Below are positions 1 through 8,359 of a stretch of 39,963 nucleotides of DNA, one piece after another. Source of the stretch: an uncultured Bacilli bacterium (GTDB lineage Bacteria; Bacillota_I; Bacilli_A; RF39; UBA660); assembly GCA_934098455.1 (NCBI GenBank), contig CAKOOU010000006.1, positions 1 to 39,963 on the forward strand, in the 5' to 3' direction. Below the pieces are notes generated by a model. It saw nothing but the letters and a program-made list of their open reading frames with translations. It ran no database searches and had not been told where the DNA came from. Positions within the stretch are counted from its first letter, which is position 1. Each line of letters starts with the position of its first letter. Made by a program: the position numbers and the translations under genes.

Positions 1-864
1 TTTAGAGGGAATGTAATAGATAATTATGTATCATTTGCAGACAAAACTTGGAGAATAGTAAGAATAAATGGAGATGGCTCAATAAGACTAATACTAGATG
101 ATGTTGCGAAGGATTCAAGTGGAAGTGTAATAAAAACTAAATTTAATACTAATTCTAACGATAATGCATACGTAGGATACATGTATGGAACGCCAGGAAG
201 TACAACGTATGAGGCAACACATGAAAACAAAAATGATAGTACAATAAAAATTGCAGTAGACAAATGGTATGAAGATAATTTAAAAACAAATTATACAAAC
301 TATTTAAGTGACACATTATTTTGCGGAGATAAGACACTAGCAGAAAACGGCATTGGAGGAGTAACAACACAATTAGGATATGGAACAAATATTACTTATT
401 ATTCTTCAACAGAAAGGCTAAGATATAATACTGGTACAACAGCAATAACAACATCTATACCAACATTAAAATGTGCAGAGAAAACAAATAATAGTTATTC
501 AAGATATACCGTAAATCAAAGTACATTGCCTAATGGAAAAGAAACGAATGGGAATTTAAAATATCCAATAGGATTATTATCAGCAGATGAAGATGCATAT
601 GCTGGAGTATATAAATATTTCCAAACAAATAAAACACATTATTTATATAATTCTTCCATTACTTCTGACTGGTATCTTTTGTCTCCGGGTAACCATAATG
701 GTTCGAATGCGTATGAGTGGTATGTTTATTATTCCGATGGTCGCATTGATAGTAACAATGTTGTCAACTCTATTGCTTTCCGCCCAACAATAAATTTGAA
801 GAAAGACGTTAAATTTAGTGGAACAGGAACAAGTAGTGACCCATATAAAATAGTTTCTGAATAA
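1..864 (+). CDS. Surface/secreted protein, 3' part (5' end outside window)
   Basis: The frame is open from base 1 to a TAA at 862-864, giving 287 residues of the C-terminal part of a longer protein. It starts in a conserved block (RGNVIDNYVSFADKTWR followed by GDGS) that recurs, inverted, in the gene at the other end of the window. The C-terminus has a WYLLSPG...WYVYYSDGR...FRPTINL pattern like DUF6273/DUF1566-type, C-type-lectin-like domains, and ends in a G-T-G-T-S-S-D-P-Y-K-I tail. Such proteins are usually exported and membrane-anchored by an N-terminal segment, which is not visible here. Bases 661-790 are clearly richer in GC and in T/C-ending codons than the rest. The function is unknown; surface display or ligand binding is inferred. 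Confidence 0.75.
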   Translation, partial: FRGNVIDNYVSFADKTWRIVRINGDGSIRLILDDVAKDSSGSVIKTKFNTNSNDNAYVGYMYGTPGSTTYEATHENKNDSTIKIAVDKWYEDNLKTNYTNYLSDTLFCGDKTLAENGIGGVTTQLGYGTNITYYSSTERLRYNTGTTAITTSIPTLKCAEKTNNSYSRYTVNQSTLPNGKETNGNLKYPIGLLSADEDAYAGVYKYFQTNKTHYLYNSSITSDWYLLSPGNHNGSNAYEWYVYYSDGRIDSNNVVNSIAFRPTINLKKDVKFSGTGTSSDPYKIVSE

Positions 865-885
865 AATAACAAAAGTTGATAAAAG

Positions 886-911
886 ATAAAGTTAAATACT
901 TTATTTTTTTT
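886..911 (+). terminator. Rho-independent terminator
   Basis: ATAAAGT (886-892) and ACTTTAT (898-904) form a 7-bp stem with a 5-nt loop, followed by a run of T to 911. It lies just after the stop of the surface-protein gene. Confidence 0.7.
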
Positions 912-919
912 CTGTACTT

Positions 920-928
920 TGGTATAAT
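920..928 (+). promoter_or_regulatory. Extended -10 promoter
   Basis: TGG followed by TATAAT (923-928) is a perfect extended -10 element. It sits 26 nt upstream of the ATG at 954, whose ribosome-binding site is AGAGGGAT. No good -35 box is seen, as is common for extended -10 promoters. Confidence 0.65.
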
Positions 929-953
929 AAATTAAGAATAAGAGGGATTAGAT

Positions 954-1856
954 ATGAATAATATTGTTAATATGGTTAAATATTACTTATTACATAAGAA
1001 TGCTGATGATAGTGTAATAGATTATTTAAAACAAAAAATAGATAAATCTAGTGTAGAAGATTTAATAATAATACAAATAGAATTATTATATACTGATCCA
1101 ACTGATAAACTTGTAGAAACGTTAGTTAATTATATAAATAACAAAATAAATAATATACTTACAGATATATCATTATTTGATTTAACTAACTTAATTTGTA
1201 TATTAAAATATAGAATAGATAAATTTAAAGAAAGAATAGATTTATTAAATAATAAAAATAAAGAAATATTTGAAAAAATAAAAGAAAAAGACTTAAATAA
1301 AGATAATAAGTTTGATGAATTAGATAGTGAAATTGCTAGTAGTTTAATAAATGAAAGTCAAGATAATACATTTATTATCAATAGATTAAATAGTGAAATT
1401 AAATCTGTTAATATATGGTTAATTAATCTAGAAAATAGTTTGAATAAAAAAATAAATAATTCTAGTTTAGAAGAATTATTAGAAAATTATATTAAAGAAT
1501 TATCATTAATAAATAGAGATGATTATATAAATAATTATATTAAATTTTTATCTAATAAAATAGAAGATATAATAATTAATAGTAATTTATTAGATTCTAT
1601 AGTTAATATTATTACTGAATTAGATAGATTATATAATAATAATTCAAATAAAAGAAATAAATTATATAAATTATTAGATTATTATATAGATTTAGTAGAT
1701 GGTAACATAAAGAAAAATATTAATATGTTAGATTATGAAGAAAAGTTAATATTAAAAGAAAAATTAAATACTATATGTTATGATATATTACATAATGATA
1801 CAGTAAGTGATGATTTTAAAGTACAAGTAATTAATAGTTATTTTATATATTTATAG
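954..1856 (+). CDS. Hypothetical helical protein, 300 aa
   Basis: I do not recognise this protein. It has 300 residues, is almost entirely composed of K, N, D, E, I and L, and has long stretches expected to be alpha-helical or coiled coil (around residues 75-175). There is no signal peptide, no membrane segment and no cysteine motif, so it is probably cytoplasmic. The start at 954 is supported by AGAGGGAT 7 nt upstream and by an extended -10 promoter. It is followed after 32 nt by the rhodanese-like gene, without an obvious terminator between. A structural or scaffold role is possible, but nothing in the sequence decides it. Confidence 0.7.
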   Translation: MNNIVNMVKYYLLHKNADDSVIDYLKQKIDKSSVEDLIIIQIELLYTDPTDKLVETLVNYINNKINNILTDISLFDLTNLICILKYRIDKFKERIDLLNNKNKEIFEKIKEKDLNKDNKFDELDSEIASSLINESQDNTFIINRLNSEIKSVNIWLINLENSLNKKINNSSLEELLENYIKELSLINRDDYINNYIKFLSNKIEDIIINSNLLDSIVNIITELDRLYNNNSNKRNKLYKLLDYYIDLVDGNIKKNINMLDYEEKLILKEKLNTICYDILHNDTVSDDFKVQVINSYFIYL

Positions 1857-1888
1857 AAATTTATTTAATTAGTTTCATATAATATAAT

Positions 1889-2104
1889 ATGAAAACAATA
1901 AAGATAAATGAATTTCCACATGATGGAGAATTAATAAATTTAGAGACTGATTATACACCATATGAAAAATTATTATATAATCCTTCTTTATATTTAGATA
2001 AGAATAAAAAATATTATTTCTATTGTAAAAAAGGTGTTAAAAGCAAGAAAGTTGTAAGTATATTGGAGATATATGGTTATGATGTCACGAGAGTTGTTTT
2101 GTAG
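1889..2104 (+). CDS. Small rhodanese-like protein
   Basis: This 71-residue protein matches a minimal rhodanese (sulfurtransferase) fold. The segment YYFYCKKGVKS around Cys46 fits the C-x-x-G-x-x-S active-site loop, and it is followed by the usual helix and short strand (EIYGYDVTRV). Single-domain rhodaneses carry persulfide sulfur on that cysteine; the acceptor here is unknown. The protein is shorter than the usual ~100 residues, so the first strands may be reduced. There is no Shine-Dalgarno sequence: TATAAT occurs at 1878-1883 and again at 1883-1888, directly before the ATG, so the mRNA may be leaderless. A terminator overlaps the stop codon. Confidence 0.7.
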   Translation: MKTIKINEFPHDGELINLETDYTPYEKLLYNPSLYLDKNKKYYFYCKKGVKSKKVVSILEIYGYDVTRVVL

Positions 2105-2115
2105 CTCTCTTTTTT
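2089..2115 (+). terminator. Rho-independent terminator overlapping the stop codon
   Basis: GAGAGTT (2089-2095) pairs with AGCTCTC (2103-2109), one G-U included, with a 7-nt loop and a T run to 2115. The TAG stop (2102-2104) lies at the loop edge. Confidence 0.75.
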
Positions 2116-2116
2116 C

Positions 2117-2145
2117 TTGACATTAATTCAGTTTAATGATAAAGT
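2117..2145 (+). promoter_or_regulatory. Sigma-A-type promoter for the transglutaminase-like gene
   Basis: TTGACA (2117-2122), a 17-bp spacer, then TAAAGT (2140-2145). It immediately follows the upstream terminator and lies ahead of the AAGGGGTG ribosome-binding site and the ATG at 2177. Confidence 0.6.
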
Positions 2146-2176
2146 ATAAGTCGTTTTAAGGGGTGTTTATAATATT

Positions 2177-3670
2177 ATGAAAAGTTATATAAAAATTGAT
2201 TTAGACAGCGAAAGATTCGACTTTATGGATAAGTATGAAATTGATTGTGAAATATGTGATTCAGATAAAATTATTGGTATTAAAATATTAACTGATTTAG
2301 ATGAACCTTTTGATAATTTATTTAGTGATTGTGATATTACAAAGATGGCTGATGAATATAATGAATTTAGATTAAATTATAATGGACATCTTAATGAAAA
2401 AGATTATATAAAAGATGAAAATATTTTAGAAATTGTAGATAATTATGATTATATAAGTTTTGCTGGTGAATTACCTGTTATTAGTGAATATATTAAGAAA
2501 AATAATTTAGAAGAAAGAAATATATGTTTGTCAGATTGTTTAGACTTTAGTCAACAAACTTATGAAGATATTATTAAATATTTTGGTAATAAAACTAACT
2601 TATATTTAAGTATAAGTGGAAATACGAATTATATTAGTCTTCAAGATTTTAAAAAATCTTTAGATATAATAAATGGATATGTAAACTTTATTAAAGCTTT
2701 AAAACTAAGTCCAGTTGAAGAAATAATGTGTGCTTATGATATAGTTAAAAATAAAATGTATTGTGAAGAAAATGAAAATGAGGCTAATGAGTTATCTAGA
2801 GATTTATGTAGTGTATTATTAGGAGATAAAATAGTTTGTTTAGGATTTTCTAGAATATTTAATGAAATATTATTACATTTAGGTCGTAAATCTATAATAT
2901 GTATGTATGATGATGAGAAAAATCCTAATGGTGGTCATGCTAGAAACTTTACTTATATTAAAGATGATAAATATGATATTGATGGTGCTTATTACTTTGA
3001 TGTAACTTGGGATTCAAAAAAAGAAAATGATGAAGATTTTTATATAAATAGATATAGATTCTTTTTAAAAACATTAAATGAAATAGAAACTTTAACACCT
3101 AATTATTTAATAAATAGTTCTTTTGATGCAAAAATATTTAATGATGATGTATTAGAAAATATAAATGTTATTGGACGTAAAGAAATAAAAACATTAAATA
3201 CTCTTTCAAATTTATTTGAAGGAAAAGAATTAGTAGATAGTGATAGAATATATCATCGTTATATGAAAAATATTATGGATGGTATAAGTAATGAAGAAAT
3301 ATTTAATGAAGATGAAAAAGATAGAGTTAAACAATTTATTTCTAAATATAAAGATAAATTTAATAAACGTATTGATTTAAAAACTTTTTTAAAAATATTA
3401 TATAATGTTAGAAAAAAAGAATATTATTATAATATGACTGAAAAATTAGATAAAGAAAATTTAATTCGTTCTATGTTAAATTCAAATTTTACTACAAGAG
3501 AATTCTTGTTGTTAGCAGCTATATTTGATTATAATAAAGAACAACAGCAAAGAAAATTAATAAATGATTCTAATGAAATGATAATGAAAAATAAATTAGA
3601 TTTAGGTATAAAAAGAGTTGAATTAACTAAAACATTAAAAAAAGTATTAGAGAAAAAAATAAATGATTAG
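2177..3670 (+). CDS. Transglutaminase-like (papain-fold) protein
   Basis: The 497-residue protein has a central transglutaminase-like core with a visible Cys-His-Asp set: Cys221 in IVCLGFSRIFNE, His254 in NGGHARNFTY, and Asp275 in AYYFDVTWDS. Bacterial proteins with this core are mostly thiol hydrolases or peptidases, sometimes true transglutaminases. No signal peptide or membrane segment is visible, so it is probably cytoplasmic, which is unusual for the cell-wall-linked members. The first ~160 residues and the last ~180 (acidic then lysine-rich helices) are unassigned. It has its own promoter and a terminator at each side, so it is a single-gene unit. The substrate is unknown. Confidence 0.7.
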   Translation: MKSYIKIDLDSERFDFMDKYEIDCEICDSDKIIGIKILTDLDEPFDNLFSDCDITKMADEYNEFRLNYNGHLNEKDYIKDENILEIVDNYDYISFAGELPVISEYIKKNNLEERNICLSDCLDFSQQTYEDIIKYFGNKTNLYLSISGNTNYISLQDFKKSLDIINGYVNFIKALKLSPVEEIMCAYDIVKNKMYCEENENEANELSRDLCSVLLGDKIVCLGFSRIFNEILLHLGRKSIICMYDDEKNPNGGHARNFTYIKDDKYDIDGAYYFDVTWDSKKENDEDFYINRYRFFLKTLNEIETLTPNYLINSSFDAKIFNDDVLENINVIGRKEIKTLNTLSNLFEGKELVDSDRIYHRYMKNIMDGISNEEIFNEDEKDRVKQFISKYKDKFNKRIDLKTFLKILYNVRKKEYYYNMTEKLDKENLIRSMLNSNFTTREFLLLAAIFDYNKEQQQRKLINDSNEMIMKNKLDLGIKRVELTKTLKKVLEKKIND

Positions 3671-3694
3671 TACTATTATTTTAGTACTTTTTTT
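3669..3694 (+). terminator. Rho-independent terminator
   Basis: AGTACTA (3669-3675) and TAGTACT (3682-3688) form a perfect 7-bp stem with a 6-nt loop, followed by T's to 3694. The stop codon TAG (3668-3670) is at the stem base. Confidence 0.85.
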
Positions 3695-3722
3695 GATATA
3701 CTTTATGTGATGGTGATATATA

Positions 3723-3986
3723 ATGAATGATATTAAATTTAATAGTTTAGAAGAATTATATAATAGATTAATTCCTGCTATGGAAACAAAAGTAAACGAA
3801 CTTAAAAATAATGGTATTAAATATATTAATATAAATGATATATGGGATTATTTAAGAAAATATAAATGGAATAATAGTAGAAATTTAACATTATCTGATT
3901 GTGTTGATGATATATTAAATACTAGTGATAATGATTATAAAAAATATATAAAAGATAAGATGAAAGATATACTGGGTGATAAATAA
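3723..3986 (+). CDS. comN: ComN-like post-transcriptional regulator
   Basis: This 87-residue protein resembles the ComN/YrzD family (PF13797). The features are an N-terminal helix ELYNRLIPAMETKVNEL, then INDIWDYLRKYKW, a basic patch, and LSDCVDDILNTSDNDYKKYI. B. subtilis ComN controls comE mRNA after transcription; here only the family is clear, not the target. It is the first gene of a comN-rel-dtd operon: its TAA shares one base with the ATG of rel, implying translational coupling. Its ribosome-binding site is GATGGTGAT. Confidence 0.65.
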   Translation: MNDIKFNSLEELYNRLIPAMETKVNELKNNGIKYININDIWDYLRKYKWNNSRNLTLSDCVDDILNTSDNDYKKYIKDKMKDILGDK

Positions 3987-6130
3987 TGAATGATATTAAT
4001 TATATATTAAATAAATATGAAGAAGAAGGATTTAGTGAAGATAAATTAAATAAAATTAAAGAAGCATATCAATATGCTTTGGATAAACATAAAGGGAAGA
4101 AACGTAAAGATGGTAGTGATTTTATAACGCATCCACTTAGTGTTGCTAGAATATTATGTGATATACATGTTGATGATATAACAATTACATCTGCATTAGT
4201 ACATGAGACTATATCTGAAAGTGACTCAACAAAAGAAGAGTTAGAAAAATTATTTGGTAGTGAAGTTGGTCATATAGTAGAATCATTAACTAAAATTAAT
4301 AGATTAAAATTAAATGATGATAGTGAGTCAAGTAGTTTATATTTAAGAAAGGTATTAGTTGGCTTATCTGAAGACCCTAGAGTATTAATAATAAAATTAG
4401 CAGATAGATTACATAATATGAGAACATTGGATTACTTACCACTATATAAACAAAAACAAAAAGCTATGGAAACAATGAATGTTTTAATACCTATTGCACA
4501 TAGATTAGGTATAAACAGTATTAAAAGTGAGTTAGAAGATTTATCTTTAAAATATTCTAAACCTGATGTTTATCAAAGTATATTAGAAAAATTAGATGGT
4601 ACAAGAGAAGAATTGAATAATGTTTTAAATGATATGTTGGAAAGTGTTAGTGAAATTCTTAGTAGTCATGGTATTAAATTTAAAATAAAAGGTAGAGTTA
4701 AAAGTGTATATAGTATATATACTAAGTTATGTACAGGTAGAAAATGGAGTGATATTTACGATATATTAGCGATGAGGGCTATAGTGGATAATGTTAGTGA
4801 TTGTTACTTGGCAGCTGGTTTAATTCATGCTAAATATAGACCTATTCCTAATAGATTTAAAGATTATATAGCAATGCCAAAATCTAATATGTATCAATCA
4901 CTTCATACTTCTGTATTTGGAACAGATGGACATATTTTTGAAATACAACTTAGAACTAAAGAAATGGATGATATTGCTGAAAATGGTATAGCAAGTCACT
5001 GGTCATATAAAGAACATACATCAAGTAATATAAAAAATATAATGGACCAAAAATTAGAAATGTATAAAAACATTATAGACAGTTATAATGAAGATGTTAG
5101 TGATGATGTATTTAAAGAACATGTAGAAGATGAATTATTAAGTGATTTAATATATGTATTTACTCCTAAAGGAGATGTAATGGAACTTCCAAAAGGTTCT
5201 ACTCCAATAGATTTTGCTTATAGAATACATACTAATGTAGGAGATAAAATGGTTGGTGCAATAGTAAATGAAAATATAGTACCAATAGATTATAAATTAC
5301 AAGATGGAGATATAGTTAAAATTAAAACAGACCAATCATCTTCACCAAATAAAGATTGGTTAAATATAGTAAAAACAAGTCAAGCAAAAAACAAAATAAA
5401 ATCATATTTTTCAAAAATTGATAAAGAAAAATATACTGAATTAGGTTCTAATTTATTAGAAAAAGAAATTAGAAAACAAAAATTATCTTTTAAAGATGTA
5501 ATGAGTGAAGAACATCTAAATAAATTATATAAAGATTTAAAATTAAAAAATATTGATGAAATATATTTAAGTATTGGTTCTTTAAGATATACTCCTTCTT
5601 ATATAATAAATTTAATATATGAAGATAAGAAAAATGTACAAGATATATTACTTGATAAAGTTTTAAATAATAATAAAATAGATAAAAAGAATATATATAA
5701 AAAAGATATATTAGTACAAGGATGTGATGATATACTTGTAAGTATTGCTGATTGTTGTCATCCTGTAAAAGGTGATGAAATAATAGGTTATATTACGAAA
5801 GGTAATGGGGTTACTGTTCATAAAAAAGATTGTATTAATATAAAAGATATAAAAGAAAGATTAATAGAAGTTAATTGGAATTTAAATAGTGATAATACTT
5901 ATATATCTAATTTAAAAATAATAACTAATGATAATCATAATAATATGTTAGAAATAATTACTAAGGCTAGTTTAAAAAATATAATAGTTACTTCAATAAA
6001 TGAATTTAATAAAAATAGTATTCATGGATATAATGTTATATTAAAAGTAAAAGATAAAGAAACGTTAAATAATTTTATGGAAAGTATTAGAATATTACCA
6101 TTTGTTTCTAGTATTACTTTAGAGGGATAG
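3986..6130 (+). CDS. rel: Rel/SpoT-family (p)ppGpp synthetase with altered hydrolase motif
   Basis: This 714-residue long-type Rel protein makes (p)ppGpp from ATP and GDP/GTP. Domains in order are an HD hydrolase fold (about 20-180), synthetase (about 225-345), TGS (about 388-450), helical and zinc-finger-like CC region (about 570-620), and ACT (about 640-714). The synthetase looks intact: Asp259 in IYDILAMR, R-F-K-D at 290-293, Glu319 in FEIQLRT. The hydrolase site keeps His49, His73 and Asp140, but the usual HDxxED reads H73-E-T-I-S-E78. By alignment with the S. equisimilis enzyme this corresponds to D78E, E81S and D82E. Hydrolysis may therefore be weak or lost. It is coupled to comN and dtd. 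Confidence 0.95.
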   Translation: MNDINYILNKYEEEGFSEDKLNKIKEAYQYALDKHKGKKRKDGSDFITHPLSVARILCDIHVDDITITSALVHETISESDSTKEELEKLFGSEVGHIVESLTKINRLKLNDDSESSSLYLRKVLVGLSEDPRVLIIKLADRLHNMRTLDYLPLYKQKQKAMETMNVLIPIAHRLGINSIKSELEDLSLKYSKPDVYQSILEKLDGTREELNNVLNDMLESVSEILSSHGIKFKIKGRVKSVYSIYTKLCTGRKWSDIYDILAMRAIVDNVSDCYLAAGLIHAKYRPIPNRFKDYIAMPKSNMYQSLHTSVFGTDGHIFEIQLRTKEMDDIAENGIASHWSYKEHTSSNIKNIMDQKLEMYKNIIDSYNEDVSDDVFKEHVEDELLSDLIYVFTPKGDVMELPKGSTPIDFAYRIHTNVGDKMVGAIVNENIVPIDYKLQDGDIVKIKTDQSSSPNKDWLNIVKTSQAKNKIKSYFSKIDKEKYTELGSNLLEKEIRKQKLSFKDVMSEEHLNKLYKDLKLKNIDEIYLSIGSLRYTPSYIINLIYEDKKNVQDILLDKVLNNNKIDKKNIYKKDILVQGCDDILVSIADCCHPVKGDEIIGYITKGNGVTVHKKDCINIKDIKERLIEVNWNLNSDNTYISNLKIITNDNHNNMLEIITKASLKNIIVTSINEFNKNSIHGYNVILKVKDKETLNNFMESIRILPFVSSITLEG

Positions 6131-6131
6131 A

Positions 6132-6581
6132 ATGAGAACTGTTATACAAAGAGTTAGTAAATCAAGTGTAACAATTGATGATAAAGTATATAATTTTATT
6201 GATGAAGGATTTATGGTGCTAGTTGGTTTTACTTTAGATGATGATATAAATGATATTAATTATATTGTTAAAAAAATAGTTAATTTAAGAGTATTTAATG
6301 ATATAAATGGTGTTATGAATAGAAGTATTATTGATGTAGGTGGTAGTATATTATCTATTAGTCAATTTACATTATATGCTGATACAAAGAAAGGTAATAG
6401 ACCTAGCTATAAAAGGGCATTAAATGGAGAGCATTCTTCTAAATTGTATGATGAATTTAATAAAGAACTTAGTAAATATGTAAATGTTAAAACTGGTATA
6501 TTTGGTAGTGATATGAAAGTAAGTTTAATAAATGATGGACCTGTTACTATAATTATTGATAGTAAAAATAAAGAATTTTAG
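6132..6581 (+). CDS. dtd: D-aminoacyl-tRNA deacylase
   Basis: The 149-residue protein removes D-amino acids (and glycine from tRNA-Ala) mischarged onto tRNA. It has the family start MRTVIQRVSKSSV, the catalytic SQFTLYADTKKGNRPS block and the NDGPVTIII block with the Gly-Pro motif that excludes L-amino acids. The length is typical for the family. It starts one base after the rel stop codon, which is the usual rel-dtd arrangement in Bacilli, so it is translated from the same operon. A spacer of 64 nt separates it from the next gene. Confidence 0.96.
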   Translation: MRTVIQRVSKSSVTIDDKVYNFIDEGFMVLVGFTLDDDINDINYIVKKIVNLRVFNDINGVMNRSIIDVGGSILSISQFTLYADTKKGNRPSYKRALNGEHSSKLYDEFNKELSKYVNVKTGIFGSDMKVSLINDGPVTIIIDSKNKEF

Positions 6582-6645
6582 AGAATGAAAGATAATAACT
6601 TGTATAAAATATAAATGATAATATTTAGATAGAAAAGAGATATAT

Positions 6646-7836
6646 ATGATAGCAATATTCTTATCACCGATATATTTAATTATAAATTATTATATATATA
6701 GAAAAATACTTAAATGGTTTCATATATGTAATAAGTTTTTTAAGAAAAAATATTTTAGATATATATTGTTAAGTATATATTTCTTTTTTGCATTATCTGG
6801 TGTAATAGGTTTTATACTAAAAACTAGTAAACTAAAAAGAATACTTATGTGTATAGGTAATTATTGGTTAGGAGTTTTACTATATTTGTTTTTAACTATT
6901 ATTATGTTTGAAATATTACGTATTATATTAAGAAAAAATAATAAATTAAAAGATACTAAACTTTATACTAGTAAAGGATATTTTATTAATGGTATATTAT
7001 GTATTTTAATTATTTTATCTGTTTGTATTTGGGGTGTTATTAATGCTAGAATAATACATACTACTAATTATGATATTAAGATTAGTAAGAAGATAGATAA
7101 TGTTAGCAATATGAAAATAGTTATGGTAGCTGATTTACATATTGGTTATAATATTGGAGATAAACAAATAAGTAATATGGTTGAATTAATTAATAAAGAA
7201 GATGCTGATTTAGTTTTAATTGCTGGAGATATATTTGATAATAGTTATGAAGCTATTGATAATCCTGATAAAATAATAAATGATTTAAAAAATATTAAAT
7301 CAAAAAATGGAGTTTATGCAGTTTATGGTAATCATGATATAGATGAAAAAACTTTATTTGGTTTTACTTTTAAATATCATGATGAAAAAATGAGTGCTAA
7401 AGAAATGGATGATTTTTTAGATAAGGCTAATATAACTTTATTAAGAGATGAGAATGTATTATTAAATGATAGTGTATATTTGATAGGAAGAGCAGATAGA
7501 ACTAGACCAGGAAGAGATATAAGCGTAAGAAAAACGCCTAATGAATTAACAGAAGATTTAGATAAAAATAAACCTATAATTGTATTAGATCATCAACCAA
7601 AAGAGCAAGATTTGCTTAATGAAGCTGGTGTTGACTTAGATTTATCTGGACATACTCATGATGGCCAATTGTTTCCAGGTAACATTACAGTAAATATAAT
7701 GTGGGATAATGCTTATGGTTATAAGAAATATGGCAATTTACATAATATAGTTACTTCTGGTGTAGGTTTATATGGACCAAATATGAGAATAGGAACTAAA
7801 GCTGAGATAACTGTTATTAATGTTGAATTTGAATAG
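6646..7836 (+). CDS. Membrane-anchored metallophosphoesterase (YkuE/YaeI type)
   Basis: The 396-residue protein has about four N-terminal membrane segments (residues 1-20, 38-58, 68-92, 112-134), followed by a calcineurin-type phosphoesterase domain. The metal-binding motifs are all visible: D163-L-H165, G194-D195, G228-N-H230, an LDHQP His, and GHTHDGQ. Related enzymes act at the outer membrane face on lipid-linked or phosphate-ester substrates, in some cases UDP-diacylglucosamine-like lipids; the substrate here is not known. The start is supported by an AAAAGAG ribosome-binding site. It is followed after 11 nt by a GNAT gene, probably co-transcribed. Confidence 0.9.
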   Translation: MIAIFLSPIYLIINYYIYRKILKWFHICNKFFKKKYFRYILLSIYFFFALSGVIGFILKTSKLKRILMCIGNYWLGVLLYLFLTIIMFEILRIILRKNNKLKDTKLYTSKGYFINGILCILIILSVCIWGVINARIIHTTNYDIKISKKIDNVSNMKIVMVADLHIGYNIGDKQISNMVELINKEDADLVLIAGDIFDNSYEAIDNPDKIINDLKNIKSKNGVYAVYGNHDIDEKTLFGFTFKYHDEKMSAKEMDDFLDKANITLLRDENVLLNDSVYLIGRADRTRPGRDISVRKTPNELTEDLDKNKPIIVLDHQPKEQDLLNEAGVDLDLSGHTHDGQLFPGNITVNIMWDNAYGYKKYGNLHNIVTSGVGLYGPNMRIGTKAEITVINVEFE

Positions 7837-7847
7837 GAGAATATTTT

Positions 7848-8342
7848 ATGCAGTTAAGAAAGTATAAAAATGAAGATGCTAAGGCAATAGTAAAGTGGAT
7901 AAAAAGTGAAAGAGAATTAAGATTGTGGAGCGCAGATAGATATGAAAATTATCCAATAACTGAATTTGATATAATAAATAATTATAAAGAATGCCAAAGA
8001 AACAATAATTTTTACCCTTTAACATTGGTTGATAAAAATAATATAATAGGGCACTTAATTATTAGAAATCCTAGTGAAGATTTATCAACTTTTAGATTGG
8101 GCTTTATTATAATTAATCCTGGTTATAGAAAACAAGGTTATGGTAAGAAGATTATAAATGAAGCAATAGAATATGCCAAGAAAAATTATAGTGCTAAGAA
8201 TTTTAACTTAGGAGTATTTATTGATAATGAAAATGCATTAAATTGTTATTTGAATGCAGGATTTAAAATAATAGATATAGAGAAAAATGTTTTCAAATTT
8301 TATGATGAATACTGGGATTGTGCTGAAATGGTTAAAGATTAA
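7848..8342 (+). CDS. GNAT-family N-acetyltransferase
   Basis: The 164-residue protein is a typical GNAT acyltransferase. The acetyl-CoA pyrophosphate-binding loop is visible as GYRKQGYGKK (R/Q-x-x-G-x-G), preceded by the LGFIIINP strand and followed by the NENALNCYLNAGF helix-turn of motif B. It resembles ribosomal-protein or small-molecule acetyltransferases (RimJ/RimL type), but the acceptor cannot be read from sequence. The ribosome-binding site is TAGGAGAAT. It lies between the phosphoesterase gene and a second, more divergent GNAT gene, 17 nt apart, so the three probably form one operon. Confidence 0.88.
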   Translation: MQLRKYKNEDAKAIVKWIKSERELRLWSADRYENYPITEFDIINNYKECQRNNNFYPLTLVDKNNIIGHLIIRNPSEDLSTFRLGFIIINPGYRKQGYGKKIINEAIEYAKKNYSAKNFNLGVFIDNENALNCYLNAGFKIIDIEKNVFKFYDEYWDCAEMVKD

Positions 8343-8359
8343 ATAAAAGGAGAGATATT

